Positions 1-8,593 are shown, counted from the stretch's first letter. The stretch: 64,000 nt of DNA from an uncultured Acidimicrobiales bacterium (GCA_937922785.1 CALAJQ010000005.1:18023-82022); one strand, 5' to 3'. Numbers and translations: made by a program. Notes: generated by a model from the sequence alone, not told the origin.

Positions 1-1632
1 GCTGGTCTGCGTTCAGTCGGGGTTGATAAGGGCGACATGGTCATGCTCATGTTCAAGAACAACCACGAGTTCCACATCGTGGACTTGGCATGTTTGTTCC
101 TGGGCGCAACTCCGGTGAGTATCTACAACTCATCATCCACTGAACAGATCGTTTACTTGTGCAATGACGCTGGAGCGTCGATCGCTGTTGTTGAAGACAA
201 GCCATTCTTTGACGTGTTCTCCAAAGCCCGCCCAGAACTTGCCAAGCTTGAAAAGCTTGGCGTCTGCCACACCGAGGGCGTGTCCGAGGCTGACTTCAAC
301 TATGGCCAGTTGTTGGAAAGCGAACCTTTGGATCTAGAGGCTGAGCTTGGCAATGCGTCTCCGGATGACTTGGCCACTTTGATTTACACCTCGGGCACTA
401 CTGGCCCGTCCAAGGGTGTGATGCTGACCCACTACAACGTTTGTTGGACCGTTGAGTCGATGCTCGACATGATGGTTTTCCCCGATGGTCCTGCCGGTCA
501 GCGCATCATCTCCTACCTTCCGATGGCCCACATCGCCGAGCGAATGATGGGCTTCTATCAGGCCATATTTGTTGGCTACGAAGTGACCTGTTGCCCAGAC
601 CCCCGAGACATTGCCACCTATGCCGGGGCAACCAAGCCCAACTTGATGTTTGGTGTGCCCCGAGTCTGGGAGAAGATCTACGCCGGAGTGAACGCAGCAC
701 TTTCGGCAGATCCGGAGAAGGCTAAGGCAGTCGGTGAAGCTCTTGAAGCGGCTGGCCCTATTGCCGAGAAGATGACCTTGGGCACTGCAAGCAAGGAAGA
801 AATTGAGACCTATGAATTCCTAGATGCCGTGGCATTTTCGACTATTCGTGAGCTTGTTGGATTAGACCAGTTGATTTGTGCGGTGACTGGCGCAGCCCCA
901 ATTCCGGCTGAGATGATGTCTTGGTACCGGACCATCGGCGTGCCGCTTTCTGAGGTGTATGGCCTTTCCGAGACATCAGGTCCACTCACTTGGGAACCCA
1001 CCCGCGTGAAGTCGGGATTTGTTGGCCGAGCGATTCCCGGGCTTGATTTGCGCCTAGGCGAAGACGGCGAAGTTCAGTGTCGTGGTGGCAACGTTTTCCA
1101 GGGTTACCTGAACCAGGCTGAGAAGACCGCCGAAGTTCTTGACGACGAAGGCTGGTTCTCGACCGGTGACATTGGTGTGATTGATGACGAGGGCTACCTC
1201 AAGATCGTTGACCGGAAGAAGGAACTGATCATTACCGCAGGCGGCAAGAACTTGTCACCTTCGAATCTCGAGTCGTCGCTGAAGATGATCCCACTTGTGG
1301 GTCAGGCAATCGCCATTGGTGACCAGCGTCCGTTTGTTTCGGCCCTGTGTGTGCTTGATCCTGAGTATGCGGCCACCTGGGCCGCCAGCAAAGGCATCGA
1401 GTACAGCTCGATGGAAGAGCTAGCTGATCATCCTGATGTTCAAGCCGAGATTGATGCGTGCCTTGAGGACGCCATGGCCAGCTTTAACAACGCTGAGCGA
1501 GTGAAGAAAGTGAAGGTGTTGGGCGACGAGTGGATGCCTGACACTGACCTGCTGACGCCAACATCGAAGCTGAAGCGTCGTGGAATTCACACACGATTCC
1601 AGGCTGAAATCGAAGCACTTTACGCTCGCTAA
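1..1632 (+). CDS. Long-chain fatty acid--CoA ligase (AMP-binding), 5' end missing
   Basis: Acyl-adenylate-forming enzyme that activates a fatty acid with ATP and transfers it to coenzyme A. The reading frame is open from base 1 with no start codon or stop upstream of the first ATG at 37, so the gene begins before the window. The AMP-binding signature LIYTSGTTGPSKG lies near residue 130 of the visible part. The adenylate motif YGLSETSGP follows. The C-terminal hinge WFSTGDIG...DRKKELIITAGGKN is intact. The domain order and the long insertion between core motifs resemble the FadD15 group of long-chain acyl-CoA synthetases. The chain length of the substrate cannot be read from the sequence. The family is confident; only the N-terminus is unseen. 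Confidence 0.93.
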   Translation, partial: AGLRSVGVDKGDMVMLMFKNNHEFHIVDLACLFLGATPVSIYNSSSTEQIVYLCNDAGASIAVVEDKPFFDVFSKARPELAKLEKLGVCHTEGVSEADFNYGQLLESEPLDLEAELGNASPDDLATLIYTSGTTGPSKGVMLTHYNVCWTVESMLDMMVFPDGPAGQRIISYLPMAHIAERMMGFYQAIFVGYEVTCCPDPRDIATYAGATKPNLMFGVPRVWEKIYAGVNAALSADPEKAKAVGEALEAAGPIAEKMTLGTASKEEIETYEFLDAVAFSTIRELVGLDQLICAVTGAAPIPAEMMSWYRTIGVPLSEVYGLSETSGPLTWEPTRVKSGFVGRAIPGLDLRLGEDGEVQCRGGNVFQGYLNQAEKTAEVLDDEGWFSTGDIGVIDDEGYLKIVDRKKELIITAGGKNLSPSNLESSLKMIPLVGQAIAIGDQRPFVSALCVLDPEYAATWAASKGIEYSSMEELADHPDVQAEIDACLEDAMASFNNAERVKKVKVLGDEWMPDTDLLTPTSKLKRRGIHTRFQAEIEALYAR

Positions 1633-1717
1633 AGGCCTCCAAACAAACACTGTGGCGCTGACGCGGGTGGCCCCTTGTCAAAACACGGCTGAACGGTGGC
1701 GCCGTTAAGATCGAACT

Positions 1718-2590
1718 ATGACCGAGGTGGAGTTTTTTGACGCACCCAGGCTGCAGCGGCCGCTGCTTCTGATTGCTTTTGCAGGCTTGTTTGACGCGGC
1801 TGAGGCGGCAACTGATGCCCTTGCTTGGATCAAGGATCGGTCCGAGGCCGAGAAGTACGCAGTGATCTCTAGCGAGGGTTTCGTTAACTTCCAGCAGGCC
1901 CGACCTCGCGCTCGATTTGATAGCGACGGAAACCGAAAGATCGATTGGCCCGACACAACCGTTTGGTCATGTCGCCGGCCCGGCACACGCGATGTCCTGG
2001 TCATGCTCGGTGTGGAACCTCACCTCAGGTGGCAGTCCTACGCTGACGCAGTCCTGTCTGTAGCGCGCAGCAGTGGGGCAGAGATGGTTATAACCGTCGG
2101 TTCGATGATTTCGATGGTGCCCCACACCCGGCCTCTTGCTGTTACTGGCAGCGCCGCCGACCCGGAACTGTCTCGACGCCTGAACCTCGCCAACCCGACT
2201 TACCAAGGGCCTACCGGTCTGGTTGGGGTGCTCAACCAGCGCCTCGACGCCGCTCGTTTCCCCGTGGTTTCGCTGAGGGTTTCGATTCCTCACTACGTGC
2301 CTAGCCCGCCTAACCCCAAGGCCACTAGGGCCTTGCTGCGGCGACTTCAGCAGACGATGGGTCTAGAGACCGGTTATGAGGAACTCGATCCTGCGGTCAG
2401 TGAGTGGGCGATGCGGGTAGATCAAGCGGTAGCGGCCGATGGCGACAGTCGAGAGTATGTGACAGGGCTTGAGCACCAAGTTGACTCTGACGAGCAGCTG
2501 TTACCCAAAGGCGATGACCTCGCAGCTGAACTGGAGGCGTTCTTAAGAGAGCGAAGCGACGGCAACCCCGACGAAGGCGACCAGCCCTAA
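1718..2590 (+). CDS. PAC2 family protein (proteasome assembly chaperone-like)
   Basis: A 290-residue protein matching the PAC2 family, common in actinobacteria as a probable ATP-grasp- or proteasome-associated factor with no settled bacterial role. The N-terminal half (LLLIAFAGLFDAAEAATDAL, then EGFVNFQQARP) has the alternating strand-helix pattern of the PAC2 fold. The motif VITVGSMISMVPHTRP and the later VSIPHYVPSPPNPKAT are typical of the family. The C-terminus is acidic and probably disordered. It lies 85 bp after the acyl-CoA ligase, possibly with its own promoter. The ATG at 1718 is the first reasonable start. It converges on aroC, with only 6 bp between the two stops. Confidence 0.82.
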   Translation: MTEVEFFDAPRLQRPLLLIAFAGLFDAAEAATDALAWIKDRSEAEKYAVISSEGFVNFQQARPRARFDSDGNRKIDWPDTTVWSCRRPGTRDVLVMLGVEPHLRWQSYADAVLSVARSSGAEMVITVGSMISMVPHTRPLAVTGSAADPELSRRLNLANPTYQGPTGLVGVLNQRLDAARFPVVSLRVSIPHYVPSPPNPKATRALLRRLQQTMGLETGYEELDPAVSEWAMRVDQAVAADGDSREYVTGLEHQVDSDEQLLPKGDDLAAELEAFLRERSDGNPDEGDQP

Positions 2591-2596
2591 GAGCGT

Positions 2597-3682
2597 CTAC
2601 AGGACGTCGAGGGCTTTTTGGCGAAGCCAGTGATCGGCGAGAACAAGCGCAATCATCGACTCAACCATGATGATGGCCCTGGGAAGAACACATGGATCGT
2701 GTCGACCTTTGGCGGCTAGCTTTACGGCTTTGCCGTCTGTGTTGACGGTGTCCTGCTCTGAAGAGATAGTGGCCGTTGGTTTAAAGGCGATCCGACCAGT
2801 AATTGCTGCGCCGTTCGACATGCCGCCTTGGATACCACCTGAGTTGTTTGTTGCAGTCTCGGGCTTTCCATCGGCTCCCGGAGTGAAGGCGTCGTTGTGG
2901 GAAAGCCCTGTCATCTGAGTGCCCGCAAATCCTGACCCGATCTCAAATCCTTTGGTTGCCGGCAAGCTCATGAGCGCCTTGGCCAGATCAGCATCGAGCT
3001 TGTCAAAGACTGGCTCGCCCAACCCAACAGGCACGTTTCGCACCACAAACTTCACAACTCCGCCCAGCGAGTCACCGTCACGTCGGGCTTGTTCGATTGC
3101 ACTGGCCATCGCGTCGGCTGCTTCGGGATCTGGGCAACGGGTCGGATGGCCTTCGACCATTTCGCTGGTGACAACTTCGCTGTCTACCGATGCATTGATC
3201 GTGTGAACCTCGTCAACCCAGGCAACGATTTCAACTCCGGTGCCCACTGTCAGAAGTTTGCGAGCGATGGCTGCGGCTGCGACCCGGCCAATGGTCTCGC
3301 GAGCTGAAGACCGTCCGCCGCCGCGGTGGTCACGGATTCCGAACTTGGCCTCGTAGGTGTAATCGGCGTGGCTGGGTCTGTAGAGGTCCTTCAGGTGGTC
3401 ATAAGCGCCGCTGTTGTGGTCTGCGTTGCGCACTACAAGGGCTATCGATGTTCCAGTTGTCTGGCCTTCAAACAGGCCAGACAAAACTTCAACCTGATCT
3501 GCCTCGTCACGCTGAGTTACAAGCCTTGATTGCCCTGGACGTCGTTTGTCCAGTTCAGCCTGAATCTCCTCTGCCGATATCTCAAGCCTCGGTGGACAGC
3601 CGTCAACTATGACACCGACGGCAGGGCCGTGGCTTTCGCCAAAGGTCGCTATGCGGAATAGGGTGCCAAAATTCGAGCTCAC
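2597..3682 (-). CDS. aroC: Chorismate synthase
   Basis: Last step of the shikimate pathway: converts 5-enolpyruvylshikimate-3-phosphate to chorismate using reduced FMN. The N-terminal signature [20 protein letters not shown], the block [17 protein letters not shown], and the [26 protein letters not shown] motif with its conserved His and Arg residues are all present. The frame is open further upstream to 3826, but homologues begin close to SSNFGTLFR, so the GTG at 3682 is preferred (361 residues, normal length). The longer start would overlap the divergent ferredoxin gene. The gene is transcribed away from the ferredoxin with about 57 bp between starts. Confidence 0.95.
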   Translation of the reverse strand: MSSNFGTLFRIATFGESHGPAVGVIVDGCPPRLEISAEEIQAELDKRRPGQSRLVTQRDEADQVEVLSGLFEGQTTGTSIALVVRNADHNSGAYDHLKDLYRPSHADYTYEAKFGIRDHRGGGRSSARETIGRVAAAAIARKLLTVGTGVEIVAWVDEVHTINASVDSEVVTSEMVEGHPTRCPDPEAADAMASAIEQARRDGDSLGGVVKFVVRNVPVGLGEPVFDKLDADLAKALMSLPATKGFEIGSGFAGTQMTGLSHNDAFTPGADGKPETATNNSGGIQGGMSNGAAITGRIAFKPTATISSEQDTVNTDGKAVKLAAKGRHDPCVLPRAIIMVESMIALVLADHWLRQKALDVL

Positions 3683-3739
3683 AGCCCCAAAGGTAGCTTG
3701 GTTCGGGTTGTGACCGGGCCGAGTTGTACCCTCATCGGG

Positions 3740-4045
3740 ATGGATGTGCAGATGCCACCTCAATCTCGCCTCAAGGTCTGGATCGATCAAGACCTCTGTA
3801 CTGGCGATGGTCTGTGTACCGACCACGCCCCCGAGGTGTTCAGACTTCTTGAAGATGGGATCGCTTACTGCGTGGAAGGCACCAAGGTCTTTAATGATCC
3901 GGGCGGAGCTTCAGAGCTTGCGACCGTTCCGGGTTTTCGCGAGCGGGACGTAATCGAGGCCGCCGCGGAGTGTCCAGGAGAGTGCATCTTTATTGAGTTT
4001 GAGGAAACGCCTCTACTTGAGCTTGATTCGCCTACGCTTTCCTGA
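3740..4045 (+). CDS. Small single-cluster ferredoxin
   Basis: A protein of about 101 residues of the small ferredoxin type that often donates electrons to cytochromes P450 or other oxidoreductases. The cluster ligand pattern is C-T-G-D-G-L-C followed about 70 residues later by C-P-G-E-C-I. The first motif is C-x2-D-x2-C, with aspartate where an all-cysteine [4Fe-4S] ferredoxin has its second cysteine. This could mean a [3Fe-4S] cluster or an Asp-ligated [4Fe-4S] cluster, as in some archaeal and actinobacterial ferredoxins. An extra Cys follows in AYCVEG. ATG 3740 and ATG 3752 are both possible starts; an upstream GTG at 3698 is less likely. Its TGA stop directly abuts the ATG of the next gene, suggesting co-transcription. 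Confidence 0.85.
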   Translation: MDVQMPPQSRLKVWIDQDLCTGDGLCTDHAPEVFRLLEDGIAYCVEGTKVFNDPGGASELATVPGFRERDVIEAAAECPGECIFIEFEETPLLELDSPTLS

Positions 4046-5287
4046 ATGAGTGACATTGAGAATCTTGACGAAGACGGTGCAGTCGCAACTGTCTCTGATG
4101 ACGAGGACCGCGAAGCAGCTATGGCAGCTGGCGTTGATCGCAACGCTACCTATGCCGGCTGGTCATATTTGGCGTTCCTTTTCGCAGTCTTTCTAGTTCT
4201 GGCTCTGCTCGCCTACTCATGCGACGGTGACAGTTCTGGTGGCAACGACGAAACGGGTGCCACTGTTCCAGTGGCTACGACTGTTGAAGACGACGCCCCG
4301 GCCCCGGCCGCTGCAACTCCGGTTGACTTGGTCTTCCAGGTATCGGGTGACACTGTCACCCTGACCGGCTCGGTTCCCGACTCCGCCGCTAGGGACCAGC
4401 TGGTTCAGCAGGCTCGTGGCATCTACGGCGACGCCAACGTCATCGACGAGCTCACCATCGACGAAGCTACAACAATGGAAGGCGGCACGATCACAGTTAC
4501 TGGCGACGCCGCTGACGGCGACGATCGGCCAAATCAATTGCTAGGCGCCAGCGCCGCAGTTGGCGGCATGACTCCGGCACTTGACGTCAACTTCGCCGAC
4601 GCCGAACTCACTCCGGCCGACATCGAATTTGCCGTCGCAACTGACACTGTGACGTTGTCTGGCGTTGTGCCCGACGAGGCCTCACGCACAAGGCTCATAG
4701 GTAACGCCGAAGAGCTTTACGGAGCGGCCAACGTAGATTCAGCGGGTCTAACGGTCGGAAACACAACTTGGGATGGCGGCCAGATTCGGGTTACTGGACT
4801 AGTTGACCCAGGCGATGAGCTGGCCACTGGATTGCAAGACTTGCTCGAGCTCGACAACGCCGGAGTTGCGGTTGCGAACACCGTCGAGGTCGACTCCAGC
4901 GCTGAGGCGCTTGGTCGCCTTCAGGAGCGTCTGCGGGCCGAATTAGCCGCTGAGCCAATTCAATTTGCTAGCGGTAGCGCAAACATCTCGCCTGAAAGCG
5001 ATGAGATTCTTCAGCGAGTTGCCGATGCAATGAACTCGGTGCCAGACATCCCAGTGGAGATTGTCGGGCACACCGACAACCAGGGCTCAGGTGCGCTTAA
5101 CCAAGCTCTGTCTGAAAACAGAGCCAGCGCCGTGCTCAACCGTTTGGTTGAACTGGGTGTGGAGTCTGCTCGCCTTAGCTCAAGAGGAGCAGGTGCTGCG
5201 GAACCAATTGCTTCCAACGACACCGATGAAGGCCGTCAGGAAAACCGGCGTATCGAGTTCATCTTCGAAGGTGCACTCGCAGAGTAA
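4046..5287 (+). CDS. BON-domain and OmpA-domain membrane protein (ArfA/OmpATb-like)
   Basis: A 413-residue envelope protein. One transmembrane segment (SYLAFLFAVFLVLALLAYSC, about residues 40-60) follows an acidic cytoplasmic N-terminus. Two BON-like segments follow (around 95-190 and 190-285, with VTLTGSVPDSAARDQLVQQA and VTLSGVVPDEASRTRLIGNA). The C-terminal OmpA-like peptidoglycan-binding domain has FASGSANISPESDEIL, VEIVGHTDNQG and ENRRIEF. The order TM-BON-OmpA matches mycobacterial ArfA/OmpATb. The OmpA domain probably binds peptidoglycan; any pore role is uncertain. The ATG at 4046 starts immediately after the ferredoxin stop. The gene converges with the next minus-strand gene. Confidence 0.85.
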   Translation: MSDIENLDEDGAVATVSDDEDREAAMAAGVDRNATYAGWSYLAFLFAVFLVLALLAYSCDGDSSGGNDETGATVPVATTVEDDAPAPAAATPVDLVFQVSGDTVTLTGSVPDSAARDQLVQQARGIYGDANVIDELTIDEATTMEGGTITVTGDAADGDDRPNQLLGASAAVGGMTPALDVNFADAELTPADIEFAVATDTVTLSGVVPDEASRTRLIGNAEELYGAANVDSAGLTVGNTTWDGGQIRVTGLVDPGDELATGLQDLLELDNAGVAVANTVEVDSSAEALGRLQERLRAELAAEPIQFASGSANISPESDEILQRVADAMNSVPDIPVEIVGHTDNQGSGALNQALSENRASAVLNRLVELGVESARLSSRGAGAAEPIASNDTDEGRQENRRIEFIFEGALAE

Positions 5288-5351
5288 TCCTTGACTGCCT
5301 GAAACGCCTGGCGGGCCGAAACGCACGGCAGGTCGAAACTTTACAGTGGTG

Positions 5352-6008
5352 CTAAGCCCGGAGTCGTCTAAGCAGCGGCTTCCGGCGCTTGGACGCCCCT
5401 GTCGGTCGCCGAACGGTCTGGGGGGTTTGGGCTGCTATGTCAGCCAGGATCTGTTCCAGAATCTTGGGCTCGGCGTATTCCTGGCTGGCCATGAATTCCG
5501 CTTCAGAGTTGAACACCGAGACCAGATCCTCTGGTTCCTGTTTGATTCTGGATTTGATAGCGAAAGTCGCCCGTTTGAGTTCGGCTTTAGCACCAGCCTC
5601 GGTTGAACCCAAAGCGACCGAGATATCAACAGGGTCAAGGCCCGCAAAGCTGTCAAGGACGTACGCGGCCGCTTCACCAAAAGGAAGCGACTGAATTAGA
5701 GCCAGCGGCGAGTGTCGCATGCTGTTGCTTGTGGGCGTGGGAATCCATTCGGCCTTTAACGTCTCTAGAGACTTTGCTCTTAGTCGAGCAAGATTTCGAG
5801 CCGGGTCATCGGTCAGTCTGTGAGTTGCCATTCCCACGAGGTTCTGCGCAACTATGGACTGGGCCCGTCGAGGCGACCCGCACAGAACCGCCACTACCTC
5901 TGTGACCAGGTCAAACGAATGGTGGAAGACCTTGGAGATAATGACTTCGGCAGACGTGATCTGTCGGCTGGCACTGCCGAGAGGCGCCTTCTGGGTGGAA
6001 CTAGGCAT
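5352..6008 (-). CDS. Divergent sigma-70 (ECF)-like protein
   Basis: A 218-residue protein, not confidently assigned. Residues about 108-155 (LPFGEAAAYVLDSFAGLDPVDISVALG, then AELKRATFAIKSRI) align with region 4 of ECF sigma factors, where the family has LP..RAALVLRDFEGLS..EIA and a helix-turn-helix. The first hundred residues are helical but do not show a clear region 2. The C-terminus (about 50 residues) is charged and ends in a very basic stretch, ASKRRKPLLRRLRA. It may be a degenerate sigma factor or a related regulator. It is divergent from the SH3-domain gene, so the 196-bp space between them is a candidate shared promoter region. Confidence 0.55.
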   Translation of the reverse strand: MPSSTQKAPLGSASRQITSAEVIISKVFHHSFDLVTEVVAVLCGSPRRAQSIVAQNLVGMATHRLTDDPARNLARLRAKSLETLKAEWIPTPTSNSMRHSPLALIQSLPFGEAAAYVLDSFAGLDPVDISVALGSTEAGAKAELKRATFAIKSRIKQEPEDLVSVFNSEAEFMASQEYAEPKILEQILADIAAQTPQTVRRPTGASKRRKPLLRRLRA

Positions 6009-6078
6009 GCATCTCTATCGGCGGTAAAGCTTCTTCAACAAGCAGATGGAAGAAGATAATCTGGGGATTACTTTTGCG

Positions 6079-6087
6079 TTATCCACA
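6079..6087 (+). promoter_or_regulatory. DnaA-box match (TTATCCACA)
   Basis: An exact 9-bp match to the consensus DnaA box lies in the divergent intergenic region 6009-6204, followed by two partial copies (TCCACAG near 6091, and ACACAGG near 6104). A single box is not an origin; it could titrate DnaA or regulate either neighbour. Functional significance is unproven. Confidence 0.35.
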
Positions 6088-6204
6088 CAATCCACAGAGA
6101 AATACACAGGTGTAATTACGTGGGCGGACTTCCAGGGTATGTCTAGGTAGAAATGCCTGGCGAACTAAGTTGATTCAACTGTCACGCCAACAGAGAGGGT
6201 CAGA

Positions 6205-7158
6205 GTGCAGAGGCATCAGTCCACAAGCCGATCTCGATCGGTCTTGACCCGTGCTTGTACGCAGTCTGTTCTAATAACGTCGGCGTGTTTCCTGTGGCTT
6301 GTCACCCCAGTTGCTGCCCAGGTTGTGGATAATGGAACCTTCGTTGATTCCCTCGAATGTGCTGACGTTTTTGTTGACGGCGTTGATGCCAACGATTCAC
6401 TAAACGTCAGGGAGGGCCCAGGAGTTCAATTCACGATCGTGCTTACCCTCGAACCCGCAGCTCCGGCGGTGGCAACCGGACTGACTAGTCCCGTGGGTAG
6501 CGGAACTTGGTATCAAATTGGTATTGGGAGCTGTGAACCGGTTGGCTGGGTCAACTCCAGCTTTCTTGGCACAGAAGGCACAGAAAGCACAGAAGGTGCA
6601 GTTGGTGACCCAGTTCCGACTACCGCAACCGATGCGGTGGGTGGCGGCGAAAGCGACGGTGAGCAAGTTGGAGCTGATCAGAGTCAGCCACTAGGCGACT
6701 CGCCCACAACTGAGGATTTGGGTGAAGTGTCTGAATCGTCCGGCTCAGACCTTGAACTGAGCCCACTGGCCACGGCATTGTTGGTCCTTGGGCTACTCGG
6801 GCTGATCACTGGAGTGACGATGTTTGTGCGTGGGCGACACACCGCTATCGACGAAGGTCCGCCGCCGGGCATGGTTGGTCCACCTGGAGGTCCTTACTTC
6901 TTGGCTCGGGTTGACTCCAGAACCGCCGCTCCGAGAACAATCACTATCGGACGTGCCCCCGAGCCGACGCCCACTAGGCGATCAAATGATCCGGCTGTTC
7001 GTGCCGATGAAGGTCCTGAAAGTGCGTTCCCGCATATCCCAGACTTGTCTTCAGAAGTGCCCGAAAACGCCGATGAAATTACAAGTCCGGCAGTAAGATT
7101 GTTCGGGCCCAGTTCTTTCGGCGCAATAAACGGCGCAGAAGATGAAATTGGCAGCTAG
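6205..7158 (+). CDS. Secreted/membrane protein with bacterial SH3 domain
   Basis: A 317-residue protein with an N-terminal signal sequence (hydrophobic SVLITSACFLWLVTPVAA, cleavage likely after AAQ). A bacterial SH3 (SH3b) domain follows at about residues 50-125, with the typical DSLNVREGPG and GWVNSSFLG ends. A Ser/Glu/Thr-rich linker comes next, then a single membrane span (LATALLVLGLLGLITGVTMFV, about 190-210) and a 100-residue cytoplasmic tail rich in Pro and Arg. SH3b domains usually bind peptidoglycan or wall polymers, so a wall-sensing or structural role is plausible but unproven. The GTG at 6205 is preferred, with a GAGAGGG ribosome-binding site about 10 bp upstream. Confidence 0.78.
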   Translation: MQRHQSTSRSRSVLTRACTQSVLITSACFLWLVTPVAAQVVDNGTFVDSLECADVFVDGVDANDSLNVREGPGVQFTIVLTLEPAAPAVATGLTSPVGSGTWYQIGIGSCEPVGWVNSSFLGTEGTESTEGAVGDPVPTTATDAVGGGESDGEQVGADQSQPLGDSPTTEDLGEVSESSGSDLELSPLATALLVLGLLGLITGVTMFVRGRHTAIDEGPPPGMVGPPGGPYFLARVDSRTAAPRTITIGRAPEPTPTRRSNDPAVRADEGPESAFPHIPDLSSEVPENADEITSPAVRLFGPSSFGAINGAEDEIGS

Positions 7159-7173
7159 ATTGAATGACCCTTA

Positions 7174-7246
7174 GGGGCCTTAGCTCAGTTGGTAGAGCGC
7201 CTGCTTTGCAAGCAGGATGTCGGGAGTTCGATTCTCCCAGGCTCCA
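7174..7246 (+). tRNA. tRNA-Ala (anticodon UGC)
   Basis: Full cloverleaf. Acceptor GGGGCCT pairs with AGGCTCC (7239-7245, one G-U pair) and the discriminator is A. The anticodon stem is CCTGC/GCAGG, with loop TTTGCAA giving anticodon TGC at 7207-7209. The T arm is GGGAG-TTCGATT-CTCCC. The 3' CCA is not encoded (CGT follows). It lies 15 bp after the SH3-domain gene on the same strand. Confidence 0.97.
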
Positions 7247-7247
7247 C

Positions 7248-7386
7248 GTTTTCTGCCCCTGGCGGGGCAGAAACTAGAGTTGCAGCGCAACTCTCCAGAA
7301 CCACAAGTTTTCTGCCCCTGGCGGGCAACTCCGCGAAACCAGGCGCTTTCTGAACCCAGAGCGGGGCATCAAACTAGAGTTGGCTT
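7248..7386 (+). repeat. Intergenic palindromic repeat cluster after tRNA-Ala
   Basis: A 19-bp sequence (GTTTTCTGCCCCTGGCGGG) occurs twice, at 7248-7266 and 7307-7325. The first copy extends into a perfect hairpin, TTTCTGCCCC/GGGGCAGAAA with a 4-nt loop (7250-7273), which probably terminates or processes the tRNA transcript. A second hairpin, GAGTTGC/GCAACTC (7277-7293), follows. The 11-mer AAACTAGAGTT also occurs twice (7271-7281, 7371-7381), suggesting a roughly 100-bp module that was partly duplicated. No gene is supported here. Confidence 0.6.
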
Positions 7387-7998
7387 GTGGCTGAGCTTTT
7401 TGTTTCTACTGTTGATGGTGAGTCGCTTCAGGCTGAGCTGTACTTGCCGGAGTCGGTCAGTGCCGCTGTTGTCATTACCCATCCTCATCCTCAAATGGGT
7501 GGCGACATGTTCACACCAGTTCCAGCGGGGTTCTTTGGCGCAATGCTCCACACCAACGTGGCGGCCCTGCGCTTTAACTTTCGTGGCACCGGGCAGTCTT
7601 CGGGAACCCATGACAAAGGCGGAGCCGAGCGCCTCGACGTAGCCGCGGCAGTTGAACATCTCGCTCAAGCCGCGCCCGATGTGCCGCTCTATGTTGCAGG
7701 TTGGTCATTTGGGGCCGATGTTGCCCTCACTCTTGATGACGAACGCATCGCCGGATGGTTTATGGCTGCTCCGCCGCTATCGGTAGTTGATCCGGCTGAT
7801 ATGGCAGCGCAGAACTCCAAGGCCCCAAAAGTATTGGCCATTGGCGAGAACGATCAGTTCAATCCGCCGGGAAAGGCCTCAGCGACAGTGGCTGAGTGGC
7901 AGAACATTTCGGTGAAGACCATCGACGGTGCTGATCACTTTTTTGGCGCCCATCTTCCTGGTCTCGTTGACAAATTCACCAGCTTTGTCACCGCCTAG
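7387..7998 (+). CDS. Alpha/beta hydrolase
   Basis: A 203-residue short alpha/beta hydrolase of the dienelactone hydrolase-like or 'alpha/beta superfamily' type. The oxyanion region THPHPQMGGDMFTPVP lies near residue 33. FNFRGTGQSSG follows, then the nucleophile elbow GWSFGADVA (G-x-S-x-G, Ser near residue 107). The late acid and histidine regions are IGENDQFNPP and DGADHFFGAH, giving a complete Ser-Asp-His triad. The substrate is unknown. The start is a GTG at 7387. The gene ends 72 bp before the probable selenoprotein gene on the same strand, so the two may share a transcript. Confidence 0.85.
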   Translation: MAELFVSTVDGESLQAELYLPESVSAAVVITHPHPQMGGDMFTPVPAGFFGAMLHTNVAALRFNFRGTGQSSGTHDKGGAERLDVAAAVEHLAQAAPDVPLYVAGWSFGADVALTLDDERIAGWFMAAPPLSVVDPADMAAQNSKAPKVLAIGENDQFNPPGKASATVAEWQNISVKTIDGADHFFGAHLPGLVDKFTSFVTA

Positions 7999-8070
7999 CT
8001 TCTGCTGGACTGGGATTCATGCCGGGCAGTGGTCTGGAAAATCCCTGGGTCCTTCAGCCAAACTGTTCTC

Positions 8071-8574
8071 ATGGGCATGCTCACCACACTAAAAGTCTTC
8101 CGCCGGGGTCCCGCCAGGCCGGGACCGGTCAGGCAAGCGGCGAAACACAAACCCACTGCGTTCGGGAAGATGGCGATGGAGCGCTGGGTGGCATTTAGCC
8201 GCTCAGTGGACGACCGACTCAAGACCATCGCCCAGCTCCGAGCGTCGGCCATCATCGGATGTATGTGGTGACACGATCTGGGAACTGCGCTCGGCCGTGA
8301 GCTGGGCCTCGATCAAGACACCATCGATGGAATCGCCGACTGGCGAGCAACCGACAAACTGAACGACCTAGAGAGACTTGTTGCCGAATACGCCGAAGCC
8401 TTAACGGTGACGCCGGCGTCGGTGGACGATGACCTTCGTAGTCGAATCGCTGCGAACTTCTCCGAAAAGCAAGTGGTCGAACTTACCCACTTCATTGCTT
8501 GGGAAAATGCTCGGGCTCGGTTCAACCGAGGGTTCGACATTCAACCCGACGGCTACACCCAAATTTCGAACTGA
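8071..8574 (+). CDS. AhpD/carboxymuconolactone decarboxylase-family protein with in-frame UGA (probable selenoprotein)
   Basis: A protein of about 167 residues, readable only if the TGA at 8269-8271 is decoded. Before it the frame reads QLRASAIIGCMW; after it, HDLGTALGRELGLD...YAEALTVTP...FSEKQVVELTHFIAWENARARFN, a good match to CMD/AhpD-like alkylhydroperoxidase proteins, ending at TGA 8572-8574. The internal TGA falls where the family has the second Cys of its CxxC redox pair, giving C-M-W-U (Cys64, Sec67 from ATG 8071). A hairpin with apical loop GGCCGT begins 17 nt downstream. The likely role is thiol-dependent peroxide reduction. A Cys-to-stop mutation or sequencing error is the alternative, but the 100 open codons after the TGA and the hairpin argue against it. 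The start is uncertain (ATG 8071 or 8077, or GTG 8029). Confidence 0.8.
8275..8314 (+). promoter_or_regulatory. Candidate bacterial SECIS element
   Basis: Just after the in-frame TGA (8269-8271), GCTC (8289-8292) pairs with GAGC (8299-8302), leaving the 6-nt apical loop GGCCGT, which starts with GG. The loop begins 21 nt after the TGA, inside the usual 16-37 nt window for bacterial SECIS hairpins. Outer bases can add C-G and U-G pairs, and flanking GATC (8275-8278) can pair with GATC (8311-8314). The stem is shorter than the thioredoxin SECIS, so it is weaker taken alone. Confidence 0.62.
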
Positions 8575-8593
8575 CCGCTCCAACAACCGCATT

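Noticed and set aside
7217..7642. Plus-strand 141-residue open frame starting inside tRNA-Ala
   Set aside because: It runs through the tRNA, the repeat cluster and the hydrolase gene in another frame; an artefact.
8269..8271. AhpD/CMD gene as a nonsense pseudogene
   Set aside because: 100 intact family-like codons follow the TGA, no other disruption is present, the position is a redox Cys, a SECIS-like hairpin follows, and a second gene in the window shows the same pattern. Pseudogene status remains possible but less likely.
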